Positions 33,731 to 41,610 are shown, counted from the first letter of the stretch. The stretch: DNA of 64,000 bases from Lactobacillus huangpiensis (GCF_019972815.1 NZ_BPPA01000010.1:1-64000), one strand, 5' to 3'. Program-made: numbers and translations. Notes: generated from the sequence alone by a model not told the origin.

Positions 33731-35342
33731 TAAGACTGAAAGCATAGTCAGTGATCATGTCCGAAAAATAGGACAAGGCGAAAAAGGCTTAACGCTGGAA
33801 GTAATAATCATGGATGCAGATAGTTCGGGATATGACCTGACCAACAAAGTAATCACTTTTTCTGAAAATAAGGTCGGTGGCAAGATCGTTGTTGACAGTG
33901 CAAAAGAAAACTTTGAGCGACTCAACGATACTGCTGGGCGATTCAGATATAAGTTAGCTGATTCTGTCTATGCAGCCAGTGGCGAAGCATGGTTTAGCAT
34001 TAGCACACCGTCAGGGGATGTTATTGATACAACCAAGAGCTTTAACATCGAGGTCATTGAAGACGCCACTATCCACATTAACAACGATAACTACGTGTCC
34101 ACACTTACGGCACTGGAGACGCATTATAAGGCTATTATCCAGCGTACGGAAGACGATAATGCGGCTTTGTTGGCTAAATTCAATCAGCAAATCAAAGATG
34201 CTGTTGATACGGGCAACAGTAATATTCAAAAAGTCATTGATTCAGCTAATGAATTAATTGCTAATTGGAAAACTGAATTAAGCAATGAACAGCAAGCCTT
34301 AACTAATTTGCAAAATGATTGGAAAAAACAAACTGATCAAATTAATACAGATTATCAACAGCAGAAAAAAGCAATTCAAGCCGACGCTAATGATCAATTA
34401 GCTACTAATAAAAAAGCTAATGATGCTGCGCTTGCTAAACTTGAAAGCGATAAACAGACTGCAATTGTAGATTTAACTTTAGATTTACAGAATAAGTTTA
34501 ATAAAATACAAGCTGATTACGTTAATTGGAAAAATTCAACTGTTACTGATTTTCAAGGTCAATTGGATAAGCTGCAGAAAGAGCTAAAAAATGATGAAGA
34601 TACGCAGGCAGATATTCAAAAAGCAATAGATGCAGCTAACAATGCAATTAGTAAGATTAAAGACGTTGATTTTACACAATATGTTAAAAAAGAAGATTTT
34701 AACAAAACCATTGCTAATATTAATACTATTAATAGCCCTATGGATATTGACACTACGATTGACCCTGACAAAATAACAAAGGCCGGTTTTTATATTGCTA
34801 AAAACGGTTTAGCATTTGGGTCCTATAAGGCACCCCAGGGATATGTCGCTGGGAAACTAACATATCTTTTACAGATTGCTGGAGAGTCTTCGCTGTATGG
34901 CCAACCGTATTGGCATCAGTTTGTTTTGCAACCAAACGTTGGAAATTATGAAATATGGCACAGAATTACCTACGATACAGGTGGCAGTCTGATATATACA
35001 TATACTTTTATCAATTTAAAAGACATATATTCTCGTGTTAAGCAAATAAGCATTAACGGTGGTTCTGCTGCAAAACCAGATAATGACGGCTTGGTTAAAT
35101 TAACTGTTCCTGATCCCGACTTGTCAAAGTATGAGACTAAAGCTGATGCAGAAACTTTAGAAAATATGCTAACAGCTAAGATTAATAATCTTCCAATATC
35201 AACAATGCAAAATAGCATTAATTTAGCCCTTAATAAGATAACGGCACTTGAAGCTCGCGAAACGTTCCATTACTCAAGCTCAATTAGCGATGCTAAATCC
35301 TATTCAGAGAATAATCCACAAGTCTTAGTTGGGTCTAAATAA
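33699..35342 (+). CDS. BppU-like baseplate/receptor-binding protein
   Basis: 547 aa, ATG behind GGGAGGTC. The N-terminal ~130 residues resemble the BppU N domain that docks on the Dit hub (GLTLEVIIMDADSSGYDLTN, AGRFRYKLADSVYAASGEAWFS). The middle (about 150-320) is a long coiled coil. The C-terminal domain (about 345-545) starts NSPMDIDTTIDPDKITKAGF, includes WHQFVLQP and YEIWHRITYD, and is a probable host-binding head. Confidence 0.85.
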   Translation: MSLAVINLATNKTESIVSDHVRKIGQGEKGLTLEVIIMDADSSGYDLTNKVITFSENKVGGKIVVDSAKENFERLNDTAGRFRYKLADSVYAASGEAWFSISTPSGDVIDTTKSFNIEVIEDATIHINNDNYVSTLTALETHYKAIIQRTEDDNAALLAKFNQQIKDAVDTGNSNIQKVIDSANELIANWKTELSNEQQALTNLQNDWKKQTDQINTDYQQQKKAIQADANDQLATNKKANDAALAKLESDKQTAIVDLTLDLQNKFNKIQADYVNWKNSTVTDFQGQLDKLQKELKNDEDTQADIQKAIDAANNAISKIKDVDFTQYVKKEDFNKTIANINTINSPMDIDTTIDPDKITKAGFYIAKNGLAFGSYKAPQGYVAGKLTYLLQIAGESSLYGQPYWHQFVLQPNVGNYEIWHRITYDTGGSLIYTYTFINLKDIYSRVKQISINGGSAAKPDNDGLVKLTVPDPDLSKYETKADAETLENMLTAKINNLPISTMQNSINLALNKITALEARETFHYSSSISDAKSYSENNPQVLVGSK

Positions 35343-35354
35343 GGAAGTGATGCA

Positions 35355-35651
35355 ATGATAATTAATGACAATGAAGTTAACCATCTATTTCTAAAAGGTC
35401 AGCAATTTGATTCCACCGAAGTGATTGGCAAAGAAGTTAAGTTTTTAAAAGAATTTAGAACCAATTACGCTTTAGCACCCGACGGTAAACTCTACAATAA
35501 TGGCTCCGCTTCTGTTTATGAAGCGGGAACAACAGGGTTTGTGATTTTAGCACAAGCCATGGACTGCTTTTATGTAGCTAACCCAAAAATAGGTGTAATG
35601 TCAGATATTAAAAGCGGGTGGGTTCAAGCTAGTGATGTAAGTATTTTATAA
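35355..35651 (+). CDS. Hypothetical tail-fibre region protein
   Basis: 98 aa, beta-rich, no signal peptide. Follows the BppU-like gene by 12 nt with AAGGAAGTGA upstream. It may be a fibre accessory or a small capping protein; no family recognised. Confidence 0.6.
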   Translation: MIINDNEVNHLFLKGQQFDSTEVIGKEVKFLKEFRTNYALAPDGKLYNNGSASVYEAGTTGFVILAQAMDCFYVANPKIGVMSDIKSGWVQASDVSIL

Positions 35652-35663
35652 AAGGAGAAAATT

Positions 35664-36146
35664 ATGGCAGACGAAACAACTAATACTACAGAAAATAAAA
35701 ATTGGCAAGATGTAGCCAATAACTTAAAAAAACGTATTGATAACGATAGCATGTTTGTGCAGGTTGGCTACAAGTCGTGCGATGGCATAGATGGCGCCGA
35801 CTGTGAACCTATGTTGTTAACAAGAAAATATGACCATGACGTATGGCCAATTGTGGTGAGTGAACCAACAGGATTTAATAATCCAAAATATGATTGGCGG
35901 ACTCACCAATGGTTTGAACAGGATGCTACTAATAATAGCTATCGTTTAAATGAAGTTGAAAAAGCTGTCAAAACTTTAAAGCAATCAGATGAGCAGGTAA
36001 CTAAGGACAACAATGATATTAAAGATAAACTTAACACTATTGTTCAAGGGCAAGCGGACATGTTAAAACTAATTGGCAGTGCCACTAGTCCTAAGGCTCC
36101 AGCTACCAGCGATAGCACACAGAATGGAGGCACTACTAATGCTTAA
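35664..36146 (+). CDS. Hypothetical baseplate-region protein
   Basis: 160 aa, behind AAAAGGAGAAAA. A globular first part (LLTRKYDHDVWPIVVSEPTG, YDWRTHQWFEQD) is followed by a heptad helix (EVEKAVKTLKQSDEQVTKDN) and an Ala/Thr/Ser tail. Proteins of this shape commonly precede XkdX in Lactobacillus phages. Function unknown. Confidence 0.6.
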   Translation: MADETTNTTENKNWQDVANNLKKRIDNDSMFVQVGYKSCDGIDGADCEPMLLTRKYDHDVWPIVVSEPTGFNNPKYDWRTHQWFEQDATNNSYRLNEVEKAVKTLKQSDEQVTKDNNDIKDKLNTIVQGQADMLKLIGSATSPKAPATSDSTQNGGTTNA

Positions 36147-36297
36147 TGATATTTATAGAGCGCTAGTCACACAGTTTTATGAGGCTAAAATGTATGGTAA
36201 AGCTGATGTGGCTTATTTTGTGCAGTTAGGTTGGTTAACAGATAAAGATTACCAAAAAATAACGGGTGATAACTATGTTGCGCCGACTTTGTCATAA
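36139..36297 (+). CDS. XkdX family protein
   Basis: 52 aa from ATG 36139 (GGAGG 9 nt upstream). It shows the XkdX pattern: a short N-terminal helix, then YGKADVAYFVQLGWLTDKDYQKITGDNY. These tiny proteins sit between baseplate and lysis genes in many Bacillota phages, including PBSX. Role not established. Confidence 0.85.
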   Translation: MLNDIYRALVTQFYEAKMYGKADVAYFVQLGWLTDKDYQKITGDNYVAPTLS

Positions 36298-36658
36298 TAT
36301 TGATAATAATTTTGTGCAATTTATTATTGGGGCGTCAATCATTGCGATTGGTGCTTCTCTTTGGTTAGACAGGAATTATTTTTTCTGGCCGCCAGAATTA
36401 ACTAAAGCTATGAACGATCAGCGACTGGATCTTATTATTATGTTTTTAGGTTTCGGACTTCTCGTAATGGCCATAACTGGTAACAGAAATAAGGCTTGGC
36501 AACAGATATTTTTAATTTTATCCGGATCAGTCATTTTTATGCTTGCATGCATTCAAATTTGGCATGCTTCTTTGGCTCATGAATTACGCATGGCACATAC
36601 GGTTATTGAAGACGCGGTAATTTTTATCTTTATCATTTGGATTGCATGGAAAAGTTAA
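36275..36658 (+). CDS. Membrane protein before lysis genes
   Basis: About 127 aa from ATG 36275 (or GTG 36266). Three to four hydrophobic helices (about residues 12-32, 50-70, 75-95, 105-125). Located where holin-like or superinfection-exclusion proteins occur. No family recognised. Confidence 0.6.
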   Translation: MLRRLCHNIDNNFVQFIIGASIIAIGASLWLDRNYFFWPPELTKAMNDQRLDLIIMFLGFGLLVMAITGNRNKAWQQIFLILSGSVIFMLACIQIWHASLAHELRMAHTVIEDAVIFIFIIWIAWKS

Positions 36659-36670
36659 AGAGGTGGTTTG

Positions 36671-36901
36671 GTGAACATATTTGTCAGCGCATTGAGTGTA
36701 ATAACTGCTCTAATTGGAGCTATAACTACACTGCTTGCGTCACTTCATACAAGTCACCACGAAAACTATGGAGATAAATTTAAAACGCTGCAGCAGGAGC
36801 GAGATAACCTGCTAGAAGATTATCAGAATGAGCGCAAAAGACGAATTGAGCTTGAAGAAAAATACGAAAAATTAAAAAAGAAGTTAGAGGACACTAAATA
36901 G
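36671..36901 (+). CDS. Membrane-anchored coiled-coil protein
   Basis: 76 aa from GTG 36671 (a TTG lies just before). One N-terminal transmembrane helix (about 3-24), then a charged coiled coil (KTLQQERDNLLEDYQNERKR). Layout matches small accessory holin/antiholin or spanin-like proteins of lysis cassettes, but the role is inferred. The stop codon lies in the loop of a terminator hairpin. Confidence 0.6.
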   Translation: MNIFVSALSVITALIGAITTLLASLHTSHHENYGDKFKTLQQERDNLLEDYQNERKRRIELEEKYEKLKKKLEDTK

Positions 36902-36913
36902 TGTTCTTTTTTT
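36887..36913 (+). terminator. Terminator-like hairpin before holin
   Basis: AGGACACT/AGTGTTCT stem with an AAAT loop followed by seven T. It overlaps the 3' end of the preceding gene and precedes the holin ribosome site. Read-through would be needed for lysis genes transcribed from upstream, so it may time or dose lysis. Confidence 0.6.
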
Positions 36914-36933
36914 GTTGAAAGGATTTTTAAAAA

Positions 36934-37293
36934 ATGAGTATCAGTGAGATTTTAAATTTCGGATATTATGGACTGATTGCAGTTGCTATTATTGTTTGGA
37001 TCGGTTTTAAGCTGTACAGCATAAATCACACCATTAAGAATAAGTGGCTGGCACAGATACCTGATTTAGCTGCAGCATTTGTTCATGAAGCAGAAACTAC
37101 TAATAATGATGGTTCAGCCAAAATGAATATTGTTGTAACTAGCGTAGCCAACATTTTACGCAAATATGGTATTAATATTACTCCCGAACTTGAAGAAGCA
37201 ATCAAAGCATATGCTGAAAAAGAGCTAGCAGAAACTATCAATGCTGATAAAGCTAAAACTGACAAAGGGGTGGCCAATAATGAAACTAAATAA
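36934..37293 (+). CDS. Holin (LLH-type)
   Basis: 119 aa. One N-terminal transmembrane helix (about 8-28, YYGLIAVAIIVWIGF), then a helical soluble part with IPDLAAAFVHEAETTN and ILRKYGINITPELEEAIKAYAEKEL, typical of the phage_holin_LLH family. Overlaps the endolysin start by 14 nt. It forms the membrane lesion that lets the endolysin out. Confidence 0.88.
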   Translation: MSISEILNFGYYGLIAVAIIVWIGFKLYSINHTIKNKWLAQIPDLAAAFVHEAETTNNDGSAKMNIVVTSVANILRKYGINITPELEEAIKAYAEKELAETINADKAKTDKGVANNETK

Positions 37294-38065
37294 AAAGTAT
37301 GCACTGTCTGTAAATGAGGGTGCGTCAACACTTGCTGAAAGAGATTTTATTGTTGTACATTCAACAGCAACACCTAATGGTGAAGCCTGGGCTATTGCCC
37401 ACAACATGAAGGCTGGCATTAACACGGCACAGACCTACGTGCATTTAGTTGTCGACGACAAAGAATGCTACTTAGTGGGTGATCTAGGCTATGTAGCGTG
37501 GGGCTGTGGCTATTATGGTAATCAACGCTCGCCAATGCAGATTGAGCTGTGCGAGTTTTCTGATAAAACACGAGCTAAGAAAGCCTACCGCAATTACATT
37601 GGCCTGATTCGTGAATACGCTCAAAAGTATGGTATTCCGTTAACACTTGATACCTCTGCCAAACGTGGTGTTAAGACGCATAACTGGATCACACAGCATT
37701 TAGGCAACACAGACCATAGTGATCCATATGGCTATCTTTCAAAAATTGGTATTAGCAAGGAACAATTTGCACACGATATTGCTCATGGTGTAGGTGGCAA
37801 GGCTACTATAACGAAAAAAATAGGTAAGAAATCATCTTGGGTTAAAAAGCCAGGTATCTTTATTTTAGGCAAGGCTTTGAAACTACATACCTCACCACAT
37901 ATTAGTGCACCAGCTATTGCTACACTCCCTAAAGGCAGTGCAATTAAGTATGATGCGGTATTGCAAGGTCCTAAACGTCTATGGTTAAGACAGCCTCGTG
38001 CTAATGGCTATGGCTATATTGTCGGAAAAGACAAGTACGGTAAAGCCTTAGGAAAGTTTAAATAA
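37280..38065 (+). CDS. Endolysin: N-acetylmuramoyl-L-alanine amidase with SH3-like domain
   Basis: 261 aa from ATG 37280 (AAAGGGGTGG upstream); an upstream in-frame start lacks a ribosome site. Amidase_2/PGRP domain about 10-165: DFIVVHSTATPNG (zinc His), QTYVHLVVDD, VKTHNWITQH and HSDPYGYLSKIG. The C-terminal ~70 residues are an SH3-like wall-binding domain (ALKLHTSPHISAPAIATL...GYIVGKDKYG). No signal peptide, so release depends on the holin. Confidence 0.93.
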   Translation: MKLNKKYALSVNEGASTLAERDFIVVHSTATPNGEAWAIAHNMKAGINTAQTYVHLVVDDKECYLVGDLGYVAWGCGYYGNQRSPMQIELCEFSDKTRAKKAYRNYIGLIREYAQKYGIPLTLDTSAKRGVKTHNWITQHLGNTDHSDPYGYLSKIGISKEQFAHDIAHGVGGKATITKKIGKKSSWVKKPGIFILGKALKLHTSPHISAPAIATLPKGSAIKYDAVLQGPKRLWLRQPRANGYGYIVGKDKYGKALGKFK

Positions 38066-38088
38066 AATGCTTAAAGCTTAGGTGAAAA

Positions 38089-38568
38089 ATGCAAAATAAT
38101 GAAAAATATAGCAAATCAGATATCGCAAATTGGTTTGTAGAAAATAGTAAAGCTGGTGATGCTACACCTAAAAAAATGCAAAAACTAATGTATTATGCAT
38201 ATGCTTGGGGATTGGTCTTTTTTAATGATTCTGTTAATAATTTGCAAAATAAGTTATTTAATTGTAAGTTTGAAGCTTGGGTACAGGGCCCCGTTGACCC
38301 CCAGTTATATTCCTGTTATACAAATTTTGGCTATAATCCTATTTCACCAAAAAAGTCCTCGACACCTATTAAAAGCCCCGATGTATTAGATTTAATTCAA
38401 CAAATAAATGATATATATGGTGAATTTAGTGGTAATCAGCTAGAAAGATTAACACATCAAGAACAGCCGTGGCTTCATGCTAGGGGTGATGCTAATCCAC
38501 TAGATCCAAGCGAAAATGTAATTTCTGATAAAGATATGTATATTTTTTATGGTTCAAAATTAAAGTAA
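38089..38568 (+). CDS. Panacea-domain (DUF4065, SocA-like) protein
   Basis: 159 aa. Panacea pattern: KYSKSDIANWFVENSKAG, KMQKLMYYAYAWGLVF, then FEAWVQGPVDPQLYSCY and ERLTHQEQPWLHAR. Panacea proteins act as versatile antitoxins or, like SocA, as adaptors delivering a toxin to ClpXP. No dedicated toxin lies upstream; the convergent neighbour is the Abi_2 protein. It follows the endolysin by 23 nt and may be read through from the late operon. Confidence 0.85.
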   Translation: MQNNEKYSKSDIANWFVENSKAGDATPKKMQKLMYYAYAWGLVFFNDSVNNLQNKLFNCKFEAWVQGPVDPQLYSCYTNFGYNPISPKKSSTPIKSPDVLDLIQQINDIYGEFSGNQLERLTHQEQPWLHARGDANPLDPSENVISDKDMYIFYGSKLK

Positions 38569-38582
38569 TGCAAAAAAATATA

Positions 38583-38624
38583 AAATAAGCCACTCAGATT
38601 AATTTCTGGGTGGCTTATTTTTTC
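38583..38624. terminator. Bidirectional terminator between convergent cargo genes
   Basis: AAATAAGCCACTCAGA (38583-38598) pairs with TCTGGGTGGCTTATTT (38605-38620) around a 6-nt loop, with T-runs on both strands. It ends the late/Panacea transcript on the plus strand and overlaps the 3' end of the minus-strand Abi gene. Confidence 0.9.
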
Positions 38625-39565
38625 TTGCTTTTATGATGCCTAGTTCGAGGCAAAGCTTTTATTGAATTATAATTTTTAAATCCAAGTTGGTTTGCCAATT
38701 TATTATCTTTTCCAACGATTGTTTTGATTGACCTGTATATATTTCCAAAGTCATACTTAGGATTTATATAATTCATCATTGAAACAATAATAAAAATAAC
38801 AATGCCAATTCTGTCAGAATACCTGTTATTATTATCTTTATATAGTTTCTTCGCATATTTCTTCGGAATCTTTGGGTGAGTTTTTAGTTTAATATCTATT
38901 AAATCTGAATTATGACAACAAATGTTTCTGACCAAAACTAAACAATCAATCCACGATTCCAAAGTGACATTATTAACATTAAAGAAAAGTGCTAAATTCT
39001 TTCTATTTTGTGGTGAAGCGAGTTCAATATACTTTTTTAACTGTCCCAAAGTTAACGTATTAACCATTAGCCAAACTGTAGGAAAGCCATCCCGCAAATT
39101 TTTTTGATTGGTTGTACTGGGGTTACTAGCATACCTCATCTTTTTTAATAAATTCTTTTTGAAAAAATATTGTTGTTCTTCAATATAAAAGCGTTCATTA
39201 TTTTTCCTGTCACACCATGAACTAAAATTTAAATACCCGAAGGGCCCATACTCTTTACCTAAAATATAAGCAAAAGTGTTTTCAAGGTATACTTCAATGC
39301 ATTCAATGGCATGTAAAATATAAATACGTAAATTTTTATCTTGATAGTAACGTGTCACTAATTGATCAAAACTTATATTTTTAAAATTAGCTTTGCCCTT
39401 GTGCTTAGCAATATTAAATGGAAATGCAAATCTTTTTAAATCATAATATCCAATACTTGCAAGGGTTTCAATGTTAATATCATGATTGTCGTTTTTGCAT
39501 TTTATGCCATATTCAGATAATCGTTTTAATTGTTTTTCAAAATCTAATTGCTGAGGATTTTTCAT
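38615..39565 (-). CDS. Abi_2/AbiF-like abortive infection protein (HEPN)
   Basis: 316 aa. Abi_2 family: an N-terminal QLDFEKQLKRLSEYGIKCK, then ETLASIGYYDLKRFAFPF, LRIYILHAIECIEVYLENTF, FPTVWLMVNTLTLGQL, and NICCHNSDL. Two R-x4-H motifs are visible, R80-H85 (RIYILH) and R213-H218 (RNICCH), the signature of HEPN ribonucleases. Such proteins stop translation or growth when phage infects. It is the only minus-strand gene of the prophage seen here and has its own promoter and leader RNA, as expected for a gene expressed in the lysogen. Confidence 0.9.
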   Translation of the reverse strand: MKNPQQLDFEKQLKRLSEYGIKCKNDNHDINIETLASIGYYDLKRFAFPFNIAKHKGKANFKNISFDQLVTRYYQDKNLRIYILHAIECIEVYLENTFAYILGKEYGPFGYLNFSSWCDRKNNERFYIEEQQYFFKKNLLKKMRYASNPSTTNQKNLRDGFPTVWLMVNTLTLGQLKKYIELASPQNRKNLALFFNVNNVTLESWIDCLVLVRNICCHNSDLIDIKLKTHPKIPKKYAKKLYKDNNNRYSDRIGIVIFIIVSMMNYINPKYDFGNIYRSIKTIVGKDNKLANQLGFKNYNSIKALPRTRHHKSKKK

Positions 39566-39586
39566 TTTTATTTTTTATTTATATAC

Positions 39587-39648
39587 AAAAAAGGCTTCCG
39601 TATTCAGACGTATCTGGCACAAAAGTGACAACGGAAGTGGTTGATTTA
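39587..39648 (-). ncRNA. abiF-type structured RNA upstream of the Abi gene
   Basis: On the minus strand an outer stem CTTCCGT/ACGGAAG (39631-39637 with 39595-39601) encloses two hairpins: CAC-TTTT-GTG, and CAGA-TACG-TCTG with a UNCG-class tetraloop. It ends in a T6 run (39587-39592), all 22 nt before the Abi start codon. It looks like a ~60-nt RNA with its own intrinsic terminator. From memory, Rfam has an abiF RNA with stable tetraloops upstream of such genes. A role as RNA antitoxin or attenuator is inferred. Confidence 0.7.
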
Positions 39649-39655
39649 CAATTAA

Positions 39656-39684
39656 AGTATCACATTATTAATGATCATTGTCAA
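39656..39684 (-). promoter_or_regulatory. Promoter for the Abi RNA/Abi gene
   Basis: Minus strand: -35 TTGACA (39684-39679), 17-bp spacer, -10 GATACT (39661-39656). Start is predicted near 39648, just ahead of the structured RNA. Confidence 0.75.
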
Positions 39685-39814
39685 TAATAATGGTAAATAT
39701 TTTTTCCATAATATGTAAATATTTTAAAATTTGTAAGACATTTATTTCTACAAACTAGTAATGTTTAAATCAAAAAATATAACTTCATTTTTACAATATA
39801 TTTTTATAAAATAG

Positions 39815-39848
39815 TTGACAATGTACTACAATGAGTGTATCACATAAT
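39815..39848 (+). promoter_or_regulatory. Promoter/operator 1 for RHH regulator
   Basis: TTGACA (39815-39820), 17-bp spacer, weak TATCAC -10. The sequence TTGACAATGTACT-n6-AGTGTATNA recurs at 40050, and the ACT-n6-AGT dyad lies between the promoter boxes, so it is probably an operator for the regulator encoded downstream. Confidence 0.65.
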
Positions 39849-39870
39849 ATGTAAAAGGAGGTTCAAATTT

Positions 39871-40053
39871 ATGGTAACTGATGCCAGAAAACGTGCAAAT
39901 AGTAAGTGGGACAAAAATAATAAAGACCGTTTATTATACTTAAACAAACGTTCAACTACGAAAAATTTTATCTTAAAATTAGCCACTGAAGAAGATCTGG
40001 AAAGCATTGAAGAATATGTGGTTGAGCGAAAAAAAATTCTAGAAAATACTTGA
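39871..40053 (+). CDS. Ribbon-helix-helix-like regulator
   Basis: 60 aa from ATG 39871 behind AAAAGGAGG. Layout of an Arc/CopG-type repressor: a basic N-terminus (DARKRANSKWDKNNK), a short strand RLLYLNKR, then two helices (TTKNFILKLATEEDLESIEE, VVERKKILE). It probably represses both its own promoter and the near-identical promoter at its 3' end, which overlaps its stop codon. Confidence 0.65.
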   Translation: MVTDARKRANSKWDKNNKDRLLYLNKRSTTKNFILKLATEEDLESIEEYVVERKKILENT

Positions 40054-40083
40054 CAATGTACTCTAAATAGTGTATTATATAAT
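40050..40083 (+). promoter_or_regulatory. Promoter/operator 2
   Basis: TTGACA (40050-40055), 17 bp, TATTAT (40073-40078). It shares TTGACAATGTACT and AGTGTATNA with promoter 1; the ACT-n6-AGT dyad is kept while the 6-bp centre differs, as expected for an operator half-site pair. Drives the next gene. Confidence 0.75.
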
Positions 40084-40110
40084 TAGAAAGTAAGAAGGAG
40101 GTCAGCAAAA

Positions 40111-40818
40111 ATGATCGTTAGACAAATTAAAGTAGCATTTTATCACAATGTAAAAACTGGTGAATGGTGCAAGAATGCTCCTGCAAAATACGGTGATGAA
40201 TTCTATGATGACTTTGATTTTAGCGAATATCTTTCATCAGCTGACTTCCAAAGAGATTCCGATGATCCAACTAAAAGCCCTAACCGTAAACGCTTTTGGA
40301 GATTAAGAAAACACGTTTTTACTAAATTCACCAACAGTGGTAAGCTTTCTAAAACAGAACTTAAAGGGTTATCAACTGATGAAGCTGAGGTTTTTAAAAA
40401 TGCTGCTGAAGAAAAATTAGCTGCAATGTTAAAATTAGAATCTGAAACTAAAGCTGACACAAAACGTGCATTGAAATTAGTTAAAATTATTAATTCAGCA
40501 AACTGGGACAATATTCAGAATAAAGACCTCGCTGTAATTAAAGTTAAAAATAGCCACTCAAGTTGGTATAATGGTGGTGAAGGTGAGTTACATAGCCCTA
40601 GTGAATACCTGACCGTTGTCCCGGATAGCGTTGTAAAGGAAGCTAAAGAGCTTCAGGCAATACGCAGAAAGCACCAAAACGATGCTACCTTTGATTTCAG
40701 CAATACGTCATATAAATGCCGTGAAATCAGAGTTGCTGATCACAACAATCAAGACAGTTACGCTGATATTGATTCAATTACTGATGACTGGACAAAAATT
40801 TTTAACTCTGAATTTTAA
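40111..40818 (+). CDS. Cargo protein of unknown function
   Basis: 235 aa behind AAGAAGGAGGTC. Globular, charged, no membrane segment or signal. The N-terminal part (AFYHNVKTGEWCKNAPAKYG) looks like a compact beta element; the middle is helical (KAAE/KRALKLVKIINSANW); the C-terminal part has SYKCREIRVADHNNQDSYAD. No catalytic motif recognised. Controlled by the RHH-linked promoter, it could be a defence or effector gene; that is inference only. Confidence 0.65.
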   Translation: MIVRQIKVAFYHNVKTGEWCKNAPAKYGDEFYDDFDFSEYLSSADFQRDSDDPTKSPNRKRFWRLRKHVFTKFTNSGKLSKTELKGLSTDEAEVFKNAAEEKLAAMLKLESETKADTKRALKLVKIINSANWDNIQNKDLAVIKVKNSHSSWYNGGEGELHSPSEYLTVVPDSVVKEAKELQAIRRKHQNDATFDFSNTSYKCREIRVADHNNQDSYADIDSITDDWTKIFNSEF

Positions 40819-40831
40819 AAAAGGATTTAAT

Positions 40832-41119
40832 ATGTACTACTCGTTTGACTCTACAGACTTAATCAACGAATTAGAAAAAGACATTACTGAATTTGGCAAT
40901 ACTGATGTTTGGGCATATTGGAAAGTAATGGAGAATGGTCAGGAAATATATTTCGACTATTTCCCTGTGAACGATCCAGATGAAATAGGCAATCCAGAAT
41001 ACACGGATATTGAAAATTTTGATAAAGAAGTCGCAAAAACTTATCCTAATTTTTTAAGAAAGAAGATTAAGTCTATAGATCTTCTCGAGAATTTAAAAAA
41101 AGAAAACGAAACCATATAA
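40832..41119 (+). CDS. Cargo protein of unknown function, acidic
   Basis: 95 aa from ATG 40832 (AAAAAAGGAT). Strongly acidic (many D/E, WAYWKVMENGQEIYFDYFPV), compact, 14 nt after the previous gene and probably co-transcribed. Acidic small partner proteins often inhibit or shield their neighbour, but no homology is recognised. Confidence 0.6.
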   Translation: MYYSFDSTDLINELEKDITEFGNTDVWAYWKVMENGQEIYFDYFPVNDPDEIGNPEYTDIENFDKEVAKTYPNFLRKKIKSIDLLENLKKENETI

Positions 41120-41131
41120 AAACGCCCTGGT

Positions 41132-41156
41132 TAACCGCTAGGACGGTTATTTATTT
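41132..41156 (+). terminator. Weak terminator
   Basis: TAACCG/CGGTTA stem with a 6-nt loop, followed by TTTATTTG. Short stem, so termination would be partial. Confidence 0.4.
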
Positions 41157-41241
41157 GTCAAAAAAATATTTAAAGCCTTTAAAATTGCGCTCTCCGCACT
41201 ACCATTTTATAATAAAAACAAACAAATGTTTGGTGGGAAAA

Positions 41242-41604
41242 ATGGAAAATAATTTTAACGATACTGTAAACAACTTTTTTAAAAACTATCAAGACAGAGG
41301 TATGAAAAAATGGCAAGGTTTCATGCTTAGTGACCATATTGCTGCTCTTAATAAAGACGAAGAAAACAATGCTAAAGAATATTCCGAGAAATACTCTATG
41401 TCTGAAGTTGAGATCAGCCAGGTTTTACTACAAGCATTCGCAAATAATAAAATGGTTTCTGTTCAACTAAAGGAAAAAACTTTGGACAAGAAAATACAGC
41501 CTGACATTGAAGGCTTAGTTAAAGGGTACAATGGTAATAAAATAATAATAAATGATATTGACGTGGAACTTAGTAATATCAATAATATCCAAATAAAAAC
41601 ATAA
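41242..41604 (+). CDS. YolD-like protein
   Basis: 120 aa from ATG 41242 (GGTGGG upstream); an earlier in-frame start at 41155 is poorly supported. The YolD-like pattern is visible: DRGMKKWQGFMLSDHIAALN (family form RGMxKWxPF), a helical middle, then IEGLVKGYNGNKIIINDIDV and a terminal NINNIQI strand. YolD proteins are often paired with Y-family polymerases of the UvrX/DinP type; no polymerase is beside it here. Last gene before attR. Confidence 0.65.
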   Translation: MENNFNDTVNNFFKNYQDRGMKKWQGFMLSDHIAALNKDEENNAKEYSEKYSMSEVEISQVLLQAFANNKMVSVQLKEKTLDKKIQPDIEGLVKGYNGNKIIINDIDVELSNINNIQIKT

Positions 41605-41610
41605 CCAAAA

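Noticed and set aside
41155-41241. Longer N-terminus for the YolD-like protein
   Set aside because: Overlaps the terminator-like hairpin, lacks a ribosome site, and family similarity starts after ATG 41242.
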